Source of the DNA: Shewanella saliphila
Lineage (GTDB): Bacteria; Pseudomonadota; Gammaproteobacteria; Enterobacterales; Shewanellaceae
Length of the DNA stretch: 64,000 nucleotides
Assembly (NCBI RefSeq): GCF_014648295.1
Contig: NZ_BMQV01000003.1
Span: 62,001-126,000 of the forward strand
Direction: 5' to 3'
Positions within the stretch are counted from its first letter, which is position 1; each line of letters starts with the position of its first letter. The translations under genes and the position numbers were made by a program. Positions 49,805 to 58,234 of this stretch are shown here, in pieces. Below the pieces are notes generated by a model. That model ran no database searches and was not told the origin of the DNA. It saw nothing but the letters and a program-made list of their open reading frames with translations.

Positions 49805-51343
49805 ATGCAATTAAAGAAGAATAAGGCTCTAGTCAGCCAGCACACAACGAAAAGCGGTTATCCGTTTTATTTTTCGGATATTGAGTGGAGGCTAGATGGT
49901 TCAACAGTAATTAATTTCCAGCGTTTAACTGCTCTTGAACCAGAAACGGAAGATGGTTTTAGAAAAGCTTTGTGCCGCTACGCTGAAGAACTCTCGGCTA
50001 TGCATACTTTCAATATGTTTAATCGCTTCAATGCTTACATGAAGGCTACAAAAGAAGGCAAGCTAACATTACAAGGGTTAACAAATTATCGAGCGTCATT
50101 TGATTCAGATAGCGAGTATAGGTTAGGAGCACTCAAGGGATTCTTGTTAGCTTGGCATGAGTGGGGATTCAATGGGATCAGTAAGGAAATTGCAGATTAT
50201 TTAGAAGAGTTAACTTTAAAAGGAAACCCAAAAGGTAATGCCGTAAAAGGTGCTTGCCCATATTCTGGCCCACTAACGCATAATGAGCTTGGAGCGTTAA
50301 TCGACTGGGCATCAAATGCCTTTACTCAGGGAACTCTTAATTTAAAAGAATATAGCTGTTTTATGGCGTTGGTTTTAACTGGCCGTAGATATGTTCAGGT
50401 TCGCTCATTACGTTCAGTTGATTTAATTGTTAGGGAGGATTCAAGCGGTAACGACTATGTTATCAATTGTCCTAGAGCTAAACAGCGTGGTGTAGGCTTT
50501 AGGGAGCAATTTACACCGCTGCCAATTAATGAAGACTTGTATCTTCTACTTCACAATCAACGCAACCAGTCAATTCAGTATGTTGAATCTAGCTTAGGAG
50601 AAAAGCTTCCTGATTCTATGCGTGAGCAGATCCCAATTTTTGTTGAGGAAACAAGAGTTAATCGGTTATCAAGTATAGAGGAGTTAGAAACAAGACTTTC
50701 ACAAACGCCAGACTACTTACATATGGCTGCTGATTCAGCATATGAGTTATTGCGAGGAGTAGCGATTAAAAACACAGCCTGCTCTGAAAGAACAGGTGAT
50801 TACATTAACTTCACTGCTTCACGTTTTAGATATACCAAAGGAACAAATCTAGCTCGAAGAGGGATTAGTGGTGTTGCATTAGCTGCTGCACTGGATCATA
50901 CCGATACGCAAAATATTGGTGTGTACACAGAAAATACTGAAGAAACAGCAAAGCAAATTGATGAAGTAATGGCTCCTATGCTTGCGCCATTAGCTCAAGC
51001 TTTTTCAGGGAAATTAATAGCATCAGAACGTGATGCTGTTAGAGCAAATGACCCGAACAGTCGAGTGAAAAATGGCAAGTCTGAAAATGTTGGTAGCTGC
51101 GGAACTTATGCTTTTTGTGCTTCTGGATATAGGGCTTGTTATACATGTTCAAGTTTTGAGCCTTGGATTGAAGCACCTCACGAAGAAGTTCTCAATGAGA
51201 TCTTAGCTGAAAGAGAGAAGCAAAAAGAGTTAGGCATATCCAACAATGTTATTCAGTCTACAGATCGGCTTTTACTTGCAGTTCAACAAGTTATTGTAAT
51301 GTGTAAGCAAGAGCTGTCAAAAGAGGAGTGTGTAAATGGCTGA
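49805..51343 (+). CDS. Tyrosine recombinase B with altered HxxR box and Cys cluster
   Basis: A 512-residue recombinase-like protein. Arg194/195 (LTGRRYVQVRSL) is the first catalytic Arg. The usual HxxR box reads SRFRYTKG (residues 339-346): the Arg is kept (R342) but the His position is Ser. His365 (ALDHTDTQNIGVY) and Tyr374 complete the set. After the catalytic domain comes a Cys cluster (C432, C438, C445, C448) that could bind zinc. It overlaps the next gene by 8 bases. Similar Cys-tailed recombinases occur as the middle protein of recombinase-trio elements. It is likely active or a structural partner of the other two. Confidence 0.85.
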   Translation: MQLKKNKALVSQHTTKSGYPFYFSDIEWRLDGSTVINFQRLTALEPETEDGFRKALCRYAEELSAMHTFNMFNRFNAYMKATKEGKLTLQGLTNYRASFDSDSEYRLGALKGFLLAWHEWGFNGISKEIADYLEELTLKGNPKGNAVKGACPYSGPLTHNELGALIDWASNAFTQGTLNLKEYSCFMALVLTGRRYVQVRSLRSVDLIVREDSSGNDYVINCPRAKQRGVGFREQFTPLPINEDLYLLLHNQRNQSIQYVESSLGEKLPDSMREQIPIFVEETRVNRLSSIEELETRLSQTPDYLHMAADSAYELLRGVAIKNTACSERTGDYINFTASRFRYTKGTNLARRGISGVALAAALDHTDTQNIGVYTENTEETAKQIDEVMAPMLAPLAQAFSGKLIASERDAVRANDPNSRVKNGKSENVGSCGTYAFCASGYRACYTCSSFEPWIEAPHEEVLNEILAEREKQKELGISNNVIQSTDRLLLAVQQVIVMCKQELSKEECVNG

Positions 51344-53426
51344 TATTATTCACTTTCAACCTAAGCATGAGATAAGCGCTAAGCAAAATCTAGACAGTTT
51401 TATTGAGCACTGTAAGAACACATTAACACTCTATGATGATCAAGGCGGTTGGCAAAGCAACAACTGGCAACACAAGCAAAAAAATCGGTCAATAGCGATG
51501 ACTTTTTCCAAGTACAGAGCAAAGTCAAACCCAGCGAATTTTGACCCTTTGGATGAACCTTTCTTGTCTTTTGCAAAAGCTTATATCCGCTATAACCAGA
51601 GTATCAAAGCGGTATCCAGTGTAACAAATAAAATGGTTGCATTGCGTATGTTACATGATGCTCTAGTAGCCGTGCATGGTATTGCAAATGTACTGAAAAC
51701 TGATGGACTGGTAATTGGTGAATTAGAGACTATCACTAAACAAAGAGTTGCCAATAAAGATCGAAGAAATAAGATTGGCTATCAGATTGAGATCTTATTG
51801 GAGTTCATTCGAAGCAAGCGAATTGTGCCTGCACTTCAATCGTGGGAGAACCCTTGGCCTAAGGTGGGGGCAAAAGCCGAAAGAACAGATGAAGACTCTC
51901 GTAAATGGCAAGATACTCGTTGCCCAAGTATGCACCAGATGCTTGCTTTGGCTGACTGTTTTGCTAATGCAGAAACTTTAGAAGATAAATACTGGTCAAG
52001 CGTTATTACTTTATTGATGTTTGCACCTGGAAGAGCTGGGGAACTATCAGAGCTAACCGTTGACTGCTTGCACCGAGGTGAAAATGGGGCGCTTGGTGTG
52101 AGGTGGTATGCTGAAAAAGGTTTTGGACATACGATCAAATGGGTTCCAGAAGCTTTAGAGCAAACGGTCATTGAAGCACATAGCAGACTTATGGAAATTG
52201 GTAAGCCTGCAAGGGAGGCTGCTAAGTACGCTTATGAGCACCCTAATGTGTTTATGCGCCATGCAGGTTGCTGCACGCCAGACGACTTTGCAGAAAACAA
52301 ACCGCTAAATGCCTATCAATTTGCACATGCGATGAGCTTTACAGACCAGTCTATAACAAGCATGAAAGCTAAAACGAGTCAGTTTAGCAGCGTAACAGCA
52401 TGGAATATGATTGGTGGTAAAAATACAAAGTGGGTTCAAAAATTAATTGCCTCAGGTGAGCCTACTTATGAAGATTTAGCAAGCTTTGTTGCTTCAGAAT
52501 ATCAAACTCACGACTGGCCTAATCTACCTTCTATTCAACGCCCAGTATGGGAGTCTTTAGTATTAATAAGAGATCGTGAGTTCCACAATGACTTTGACGT
52601 TAGAGAATTCTCATGGCGCTTACCAAGCGTTAATGAACTTAATGCTCAATTAGCAATTCGAGACAAGTTAAAAAATCCACCTAAAACATTATTCCAACGT
52701 ATGGGCTATAAAGATGAAGACGGCTCTGATATTCGCTTAACTTCACATCAGATCAGAGTTTGGTTATCAACAAATGCTGAGCGTGGTGGTATGGATGCAT
52801 GGCAGCTTGCTAGGTGGGCTGGACGTGCTCGAATTAATGATAACAGACACTATGATCTGCGCACACAGGACGAACGTGAGCAGCAAGCTAGAAGCATTAT
52901 TGAGTTTAATGAAAGACCGACCGCCTTAGAAGCGATTAAGCTGAACTTGCCTGTTAGCTACAAAGATTTAGGGGTTAACCGAATTGGCATTGCTGATGTA
53001 ACCGAGTACGGCATGTGTGTTCATGATTACGCAATGTCTCCTTGTACTAAAGGTGGAGAGTGTATGACATGTAAAGAGCATGTCTGCATAAAAGGTATGC
53101 CTGATACTCTTGAGCGTATTATTCGGCTAGAAAAGCAGGTTGAGTCCCAATTTGATAAAGCCAATGAAGATAACGCCGATGGTGTCTTTGGTGCGGATAG
53201 ATGGGTGTCACACTTGGGATGGAAACTGGCTCATATTCGCACACAACGTCAGCGGCTCGAATCAGAAGATACGCCAGAAGGTGCCATATTGTGGATTCCA
53301 CCAGAACATGACCCAAGCCCTGTAAAAAGAGCACTTGAACAAAACGATTTAGATATCAGTGCTAGTAATCAAGATCTTGTTGAAGAATCTGAAGTTGCAA
53401 TGTTACTAGGGATCGAAAATGCCTAA
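51336..53426 (+). CDS. Large tyrosine recombinase C with Cys cluster (TnpB-like)
   Basis: A 696-residue protein with a long N-terminal region and a tyrosine-recombinase catalytic domain: Arg233 (APGRAGELSEL), a large insertion, His471-x-x-Arg474 (TSHQIRVWLS), Trp494 and Tyr506 (NRHYDLRTQ). A Cys cluster (C561, C570, C576, C579, C584; TKGGECMTCKEHVC) follows, similar in placement to the cluster in recombinase B. Size and order match the TnpB-type large recombinase of Tn554-like elements. It overlaps both neighbours by 8 bases. Confidence 0.87.
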   Translation: MADIIHFQPKHEISAKQNLDSFIEHCKNTLTLYDDQGGWQSNNWQHKQKNRSIAMTFSKYRAKSNPANFDPLDEPFLSFAKAYIRYNQSIKAVSSVTNKMVALRMLHDALVAVHGIANVLKTDGLVIGELETITKQRVANKDRRNKIGYQIEILLEFIRSKRIVPALQSWENPWPKVGAKAERTDEDSRKWQDTRCPSMHQMLALADCFANAETLEDKYWSSVITLLMFAPGRAGELSELTVDCLHRGENGALGVRWYAEKGFGHTIKWVPEALEQTVIEAHSRLMEIGKPAREAAKYAYEHPNVFMRHAGCCTPDDFAENKPLNAYQFAHAMSFTDQSITSMKAKTSQFSSVTAWNMIGGKNTKWVQKLIASGEPTYEDLASFVASEYQTHDWPNLPSIQRPVWESLVLIRDREFHNDFDVREFSWRLPSVNELNAQLAIRDKLKNPPKTLFQRMGYKDEDGSDIRLTSHQIRVWLSTNAERGGMDAWQLARWAGRARINDNRHYDLRTQDEREQQARSIIEFNERPTALEAIKLNLPVSYKDLGVNRIGIADVTEYGMCVHDYAMSPCTKGGECMTCKEHVCIKGMPDTLERIIRLEKQVESQFDKANEDNADGVFGADRWVSHLGWKLAHIRTQRQRLESEDTPEGAILWIPPEHDPSPVKRALEQNDLDISASNQDLVEESEVAMLLGIENA

Positions 53427-53835
53427 AAAAATCATTACTGTAAAAACACTTCCATTAGCCTTACATGAACTCGATAAATGGACAGGGAAGCTAACCTGGA
53501 ATAGTTTTTCCGAGCGCCTTGCAAAGGTGCTCGGGGAAGAGAATATTAGCAGGCATACTTTACTTTCTTATCCTGTATTGGTTGAAGCTTTTAATGAAAG
53601 AAAACAAAGTCTTAAAGATTCGAGCAAAGATGAAAAAAAGGACATTACACTTGAGTTTGCTAAACAGCAAATAGCTATTCTTGAGGCAAAAGTAGAAAGA
53701 CTGGAAAAGCAAAATGAAAAATTGCTAGAGCAGTTTGTTCGTTGGCAACATAACGCATATATGATGCCCAATGTTGATATGAAACTATTAAACAGGCAAC
53801 TTGATAAGCCTTTACCTGAGGTTGACAGACGATGA
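53419..53835 (+). CDS. Small HTH/coiled-coil protein 1 of the recombinase module
   Basis: 138 residues. The N-terminal half has a possible helix-turn-helix (LTWNSFSERLAKVLGEENIS, then RHTLLSYPVL). The middle, about residues 75-110, is a coiled coil (LEFAKQQIAILEAKVERLEK). The C-terminus is basic. It is tightly coupled to recombinase C (8-base overlap) and the next gene (4-base overlap). The position fits the small accessory protein (TnpC-like) that steers recombination in Tn554-type elements, but sequence similarity to TnpC cannot be asserted. Confidence 0.75.
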   Translation: MPKKIITVKTLPLALHELDKWTGKLTWNSFSERLAKVLGEENISRHTLLSYPVLVEAFNERKQSLKDSSKDEKKDITLEFAKQQIAILEAKVERLEKQNEKLLEQFVRWQHNAYMMPNVDMKLLNRQLDKPLPEVDRR

Positions 53836-54260
53836 CCAAAGGAAAGAACGGACAGCAGATTGCTCAAGAAAATATCAAACTGGTTCAGACTTGGATTGAT
53901 GAGCGCAATGCAGCAAGAGACTGGCATGAGTATGAATACAGCGGCAAAATTAATCGTAGAGTGTTAGCTGACGAGTTGGGATTTGCAAAATCTGTATGTA
54001 CGCAGAATAAGGCAGTGCGAGAACTAATTGAAGAAGCTGACAGCTATTGGTTTCGCAAGATTGATGAAGATAAAAAGTCTCATGAGGCTGCACGAGAAAG
54101 AGCTGAAAAACAATCAGGCATGGTGGCAGTAAGCAACAATGCACTGTCACAACGAATTGCAGAATTAGAAGCGGAAAACAGACAGCTACAACGAGAATTG
54201 ACCAAATTTAAAAAGCAGCAAATGTTGGTTCAATCTGGTGCAGCAGGATTCAAGTTATGA
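53832..54260 (+). CDS. Small HTH/coiled-coil protein 2 (DUF6262/TnpC-like)
   Basis: 142 residues with the same plan as its neighbour: a DNA-binding-like N-terminal part (INRRVLADELGFAKSVCTQN, then KAVRELIEEAD), a coiled coil in residues ~105-135 (LSQRIAELEAENRQLQRELT), and no enzyme motif. It resembles the DUF6262/TnpC class of recombinase accessory proteins. It overlaps the helicase gene by 4 bases. DNA binding at the element ends is an inference. Confidence 0.75.
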   Translation: MTKGKNGQQIAQENIKLVQTWIDERNAARDWHEYEYSGKINRRVLADELGFAKSVCTQNKAVRELIEEADSYWFRKIDEDKKSHEAARERAEKQSGMVAVSNNALSQRIAELEAENRQLQRELTKFKKQQMLVQSGAAGFKL

Positions 54261-56515
54261 GTGAAGTTGTCCATCTTCGTCAAATCATTCAAGTGAAGAA
54301 GCTGAGAGCAAATTCATACGCGACAGTTGATCTTGTCAACGCAGATGGTTCGCTCAAAAAACGAGATCGAACAACCGTAGTTAAATTTCCCGAGCACGCC
54401 CAAGATACAGCTACAACAGGCAGTGTATGGGAAGTCTCAGGTAAAGAGCGACTTAATCATTTCATCATTAATGACTTCCCATTAAGCGAGTACACCATTG
54501 ATGCAGATAACATCAAGTTTCTGAGACCTTCAGGCAGGATTTTATCTCGTTGGATCTGCAACAACATCAAAGGTATCGGTAGTGTTATAGCTAACCGTCT
54601 TGTTAGACATAAAAAATTAGCCAAACTTATTGAAACACAAAATACAGAAGCTCTGCTAAACATAGCAGGCATGACCGTGAATCGTGTTAAAGACTTACTT
54701 GAAAGTTGGCCTAGTGAAGCACTTTTTAACACAATTAACTGGCTTGAAGAGCAGAATTTGCCATTGGGCTTTGGTGAAAAGCTGGTTGCGATATTTGGCG
54801 AAGAAGCAATTGGTAAAATTAAAGAACATCCATTTATCTTAGTGGCTATGGGGGCTTCTTTTGAACAAGTATCACAACTGGCTTTTAGGCTTGGCTTTAC
54901 CTTAGAAGATGAAGTCGTTGTTGCTGGCATCGCTCAATATGTGGCAATTAATCATGCCAATAAGACTGGCTCGACGGTGATATCAACTGATGAGCTAATC
55001 AGTGAATACGCTAAGCTTATGAAATCTGACACTCCTAAAAATATTGGTGAAATAGCCTGTCAGCAAGGTTTGTTGGTGCAAGTTACAGGAGGTTATCAAG
55101 TTTATGGTAAAGCCTTGATGGAAGCCGCTGTAGCTCAGTTTATTGTTGATGCACACCAAAGACCCGCAGGTGAAGGTTGTTTATTGGCTGGCTGGGAATG
55201 TGATTTATCAAAAGAATTGGTTGAGACTGCTTTAACGGACTATGAAAGTACACTGAATTTTAATTTAACTGCCGATCAGCGTGATGCTGTTGTAGGTGCT
55301 GTACTTGCTCCTGTATGCGGCATTTCAGGTGGTGCAGGAACAGGCAAAACAACGATACTAAAAGCTGTATTAGGTGTATATGACCGAGTAGCGCAAGGAA
55401 TACAGTGTTATCAAGTGGCTCTAGCAGGCCGTGCAGCACAGCGTATGGCGGAAAGCACCCAAAGGCCAGCCCAAACCATTGCAAAGTTAATTGGTGAGCA
55501 TCTAGGCGACAACAAACCTGACTTACCTGAGCAAATACTGTTAGTCATAGATGAATCGTCAATGGTGGATCTTCTGTCTATGTATCGGCTAGTAGGCATA
55601 TTGCCAGATGCAGCTAGAGTTATTTTTGTTGGTGATACCGCTCAATTGCCACCTGTAGGTAATGGCTTGGTATTCCAGGCCTTAACTGATACTCAGATAC
55701 CATTTTTTAATTTAACGCAGGTTAAACGACAAAATGAAGAAAGCGGAATACACAAGTTTTCGACATTAGTTAGAAATGGGCAGCTTGATATTCCAGAGGT
55801 CACTAAAAATACACTAAATGAAAGCGGTGATTGCTCTATAGAAACAAAACCAACTGTCGAAAGGCTTATCAAGCTTTGGCAAGAGTCTGGCGGAATTGAT
55901 CAAAGCATTGTTTTATCACCCATAAGAAAAGGTGAATTTGGTGTAGATAACTTAAATCTAGAGCTGCAAGCATCAGTAGGTAATGACAGGCAAGCTATTT
56001 ACTTTCAAGACTCACTAAGAGGTTGGATTCCCTGGATTACATCAACTGGTTCACGGTTATTGAAAGGTGATCCAGTATTAATCACCGCCAACAATTATGA
56101 TGAAGACGCAGATCTTAGAAATGGTGATTTAGGGCTTATTGTTGAAGTGTTTGAACAACCTGATGAGGATGGTGCTGTGGCAGTTATTGAAGTAAACAAC
56201 ACCTTAATTAACGTTACTGCTGAGCTATTGGAAAAGTTGCACCTTGGATATGCAATTACTATCCACAAATCACAAGGCTCTCAATGGCCTATTTGCTTTG
56301 TCATGTTACCCAATGAAGCGGAAAAAATGATAGACCAAACATTGCTATACACCGCATCAACTCGTCCAAGTGAAAGGCTTGTGATTATGGGCGATGAAAG
56401 TGCAATTGAAAAGGCGATTAAGGTGGGTTCAAGGGCACTAAAAAGAGCAACCTTTCTTGAAGAAAGAGTCTGTTTTGCCAGTGAAACTAGTGAATTTCAG
56501 TATATTGTAACTTGA
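54257..56515 (+). CDS. RecD2-like superfamily 1 DNA helicase
   Basis: 752 residues, 5'-3' SF1B helicase of the RecD2 type. An N-terminal OB-like region (~1-90) is followed by helix-hairpin-helix units (IKGIGSVIANRLV at ~104 and LLNIAGMTVNRVKDLLESW at ~133), then the motor: Walker A GGAGTGKT at 358-365, motif II IDESSMVD at 431-438, motif III GDTAQLPPVGNG, motif IV near VKRQNEES, and motif V/VI YAITIHKSQGSQW with LLYTASTRPSERLVI. It is translationally coupled to the recombinase operon, so a role in element processing or replication is likely. Its start overlaps the preceding gene by 4 bases. Confidence 0.9.
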   Translation: MSEVVHLRQIIQVKKLRANSYATVDLVNADGSLKKRDRTTVVKFPEHAQDTATTGSVWEVSGKERLNHFIINDFPLSEYTIDADNIKFLRPSGRILSRWICNNIKGIGSVIANRLVRHKKLAKLIETQNTEALLNIAGMTVNRVKDLLESWPSEALFNTINWLEEQNLPLGFGEKLVAIFGEEAIGKIKEHPFILVAMGASFEQVSQLAFRLGFTLEDEVVVAGIAQYVAINHANKTGSTVISTDELISEYAKLMKSDTPKNIGEIACQQGLLVQVTGGYQVYGKALMEAAVAQFIVDAHQRPAGEGCLLAGWECDLSKELVETALTDYESTLNFNLTADQRDAVVGAVLAPVCGISGGAGTGKTTILKAVLGVYDRVAQGIQCYQVALAGRAAQRMAESTQRPAQTIAKLIGEHLGDNKPDLPEQILLVIDESSMVDLLSMYRLVGILPDAARVIFVGDTAQLPPVGNGLVFQALTDTQIPFFNLTQVKRQNEESGIHKFSTLVRNGQLDIPEVTKNTLNESGDCSIETKPTVERLIKLWQESGGIDQSIVLSPIRKGEFGVDNLNLELQASVGNDRQAIYFQDSLRGWIPWITSTGSRLLKGDPVLITANNYDEDADLRNGDLGLIVEVFEQPDEDGAVAVIEVNNTLINVTAELLEKLHLGYAITIHKSQGSQWPICFVMLPNEAEKMIDQTLLYTASTRPSERLVIMGDESAIEKAIKVGSRALKRATFLEERVCFASETSEFQYIVT

Positions 56516-56613
56516 TTGTATTAATTTCAATTTTCCAGCAGGAGATCAAATAACATTTGCTTAGAAAGTGATATAGTTGCTGAATTCTTAGTTGTTAGAA
56601 AGGAATCAATCAT

Positions 56614-57303
56614 ATGGCTCAAAGACCTGTTTTTGTATCGAGTGATACATACCCTTTCGTTGATGAGAAAATAATTGATTTTGAGTGGCATAAAGGATTA
56701 GCCGTTACTCAGAAGAAAAAATCAATAAAATCTTTGCATACAGCAGCGCTTGAGCAATTTAACGATCTGACTCTCTTAGAGATTTCCACTAAAAGTGATA
56801 ACCCTCTGGGAGTTCAATTAAGTGCTTTTAATTTAATGGTTCAGCTAAAAAATAAAAAAGAAGTACCGTTGGAAAATATTTTTCATGCTGCAAAAGTCTT
56901 TAAGAATGGAGGCCCGTTTAAAGACTTGTTTTTTATGCCTTCAAGAGAGGCAAAGTCTGACATTCGCTTAAAAGAAAGTGGTGAATTAACAGGCTTTTTT
57001 AGCAATGGTAAAACATGGCCTTTAATACCCAAGACAATATTTTACGATTGGCTATACCTTAATACCATTAAACTAACTCCGTCTTTATCTGCTGATATTA
57101 TTAATTTTAATGCATTTACAGATATCGAATTTAACCCTAAGAAAAGTTTTAATTGTCAGGCAAGATCTGCCGCTCTTTATGTCTCTCTAGTTAAAATGGG
57201 AAAGTTAGAGGATTGTTTGTCTAGCCCAGATAGTTTTATATCGTTGTTAGGCAAGGTTTCAAGAGAACATATAGAACCAGCACAAGCAAATTTATTTGGT
57301 TAA
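56614..57303 (+). CDS. NADAR-family antitoxin (DarT1-associated type)
   Basis: 229 residues matching, from memory, the DarT1-associated NADAR antitoxin family (DUF6977-like). Signs: FEWHKGLAVTQKKKSIKSLH at 23-42, LLEISTKS at 54-61, NPLGVQLSAFNL at 63-74, ENIFHAAKVFKNGGPFKDL at 87-105, and FYDWLYLNT at 143-151. NADAR proteins of this group remove ADP-ribose from DNA guanines and so reverse DarT1 toxicity. AAAGGA lies 9 bases before the ATG. A 98-base gap from the helicase suggests its own promoter. The partner toxin starts 5 bases after its stop. Confidence 0.8.
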   Translation: MAQRPVFVSSDTYPFVDEKIIDFEWHKGLAVTQKKKSIKSLHTAALEQFNDLTLLEISTKSDNPLGVQLSAFNLMVQLKNKKEVPLENIFHAAKVFKNGGPFKDLFFMPSREAKSDIRLKESGELTGFFSNGKTWPLIPKTIFYDWLYLNTIKLTPSLSADIINFNAFTDIEFNPKKSFNCQARSAALYVSLVKMGKLEDCLSSPDSFISLLGKVSREHIEPAQANLFG

Positions 57304-57308
57304 TAACT

Positions 57309-58220
57309 ATGGATCGTAATTTTGTAAAAATTTTTAATGTTATAAATTTAATGTTGTCCGATAAGAATGCAGCACTTGAATTTGTAATTAATGAACTATC
57401 ATTTGCGACTAAAAGCTCTTTAGTTGTGCGAAACTTTGCTAAGTCAAGTGGGATAACTGTAGTAGATGAACCTCCACTACTTGATTTGGATAGTCCCAAT
57501 ATAGTGTTTTCCAATCTTCTTGTACCATTAGGTGCTTTCCAGTCAACAATTGAATTAAGATTACAGCTTATCGAAGAAGTTATGAAATATCACGGATTGG
57601 GAAAATATGGAAATCAAGACATCAGAGAGCGAATTCGTGATATTTGCCTAGAGCGAGATATAACTGAGCTGATTCATTTTACCAAAGTCCAAAATGTTAG
57701 AAGCATTTTAGACATTGGGCTTAATAGTAAAGATTATAATGGTGAGATTGCTAAAAAACATAAAGTCAATGATTCAGGGCGATTTGACTACAGAACTCAT
57801 ATGATTTCACTATCAGTCTCTTATCCAAATGATAAAATGTTTTACAAATATCGACAGATAGATACTAGTCAGAAATGGGCCGTTTTAAGTATATCACCTA
57901 GTGTATTATGGGAGCTGGAATGTCTATTTTGTCCTACCAATGCGGCCAATGCCTCAATATCTTCGGCTAGTGATGAATCTTTGTATGGCTTTGAGGCACT
58001 TGAAAGGTTGTTTTTTCAACAAACTAATAAATCTAGGTTGTGTTACCCGTATGACTCACAGGCTGAAGTTTTGGTTAACAGTCATATACCTAGCCATTAC
58101 ATTCAATCGATCATAGTAGATCAGGAGACAGATGAATTGGCAGGTTTATCACTAAAACCAATTATTAATCCTTTTTACTATCAAAATAGAGAATACGCAT
58201 TAAATAATAAAGTTTTATAA
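57309..58220 (+). CDS. DarT-like DNA ADP-ribosyltransferase toxin with N-terminal extension
   Basis: 303 residues. Residues ~118-303 resemble DarT (DUF4433): IHFTKVQNVRSILDIGL at 122-138 (NAD-binding HFT), the Arg/Tyr stretch GRFDYRTHMISLSVSYPND at 157-175, and DSQAEVLVN at 249-257 with the likely catalytic Glu253. DarT1 enzymes transfer ADP-ribose from NAD to guanine in DNA, halting replication. The first ~115 residues have no DarT counterpart that I recognise. It is 5 bases after the NADAR gene, a typical antitoxin-first operon. Activity against phage is inferred from characterised DarT systems. Confidence 0.8.
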   Translation: MDRNFVKIFNVINLMLSDKNAALEFVINELSFATKSSLVVRNFAKSSGITVVDEPPLLDLDSPNIVFSNLLVPLGAFQSTIELRLQLIEEVMKYHGLGKYGNQDIRERIRDICLERDITELIHFTKVQNVRSILDIGLNSKDYNGEIAKKHKVNDSGRFDYRTHMISLSVSYPNDKMFYKYRQIDTSQKWAVLSISPSVLWELECLFCPTNAANASISSASDESLYGFEALERLFFQQTNKSRLCYPYDSQAEVLVNSHIPSHYIQSIIVDQETDELAGLSLKPIINPFYYQNREYALNNKVL

Positions 58221-58234
58221 CGTAAGGGATTTAT

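Noticed and set aside
48440..54260. Assignment of the recombinases to the gamma-mobile-trio (GmtY, GmtZ, GmtX) system
   Set aside because: The order has three recombinases plus two small proteins, and neither small protein resembles what I recall of GmtX; kept only as an alternative to test.
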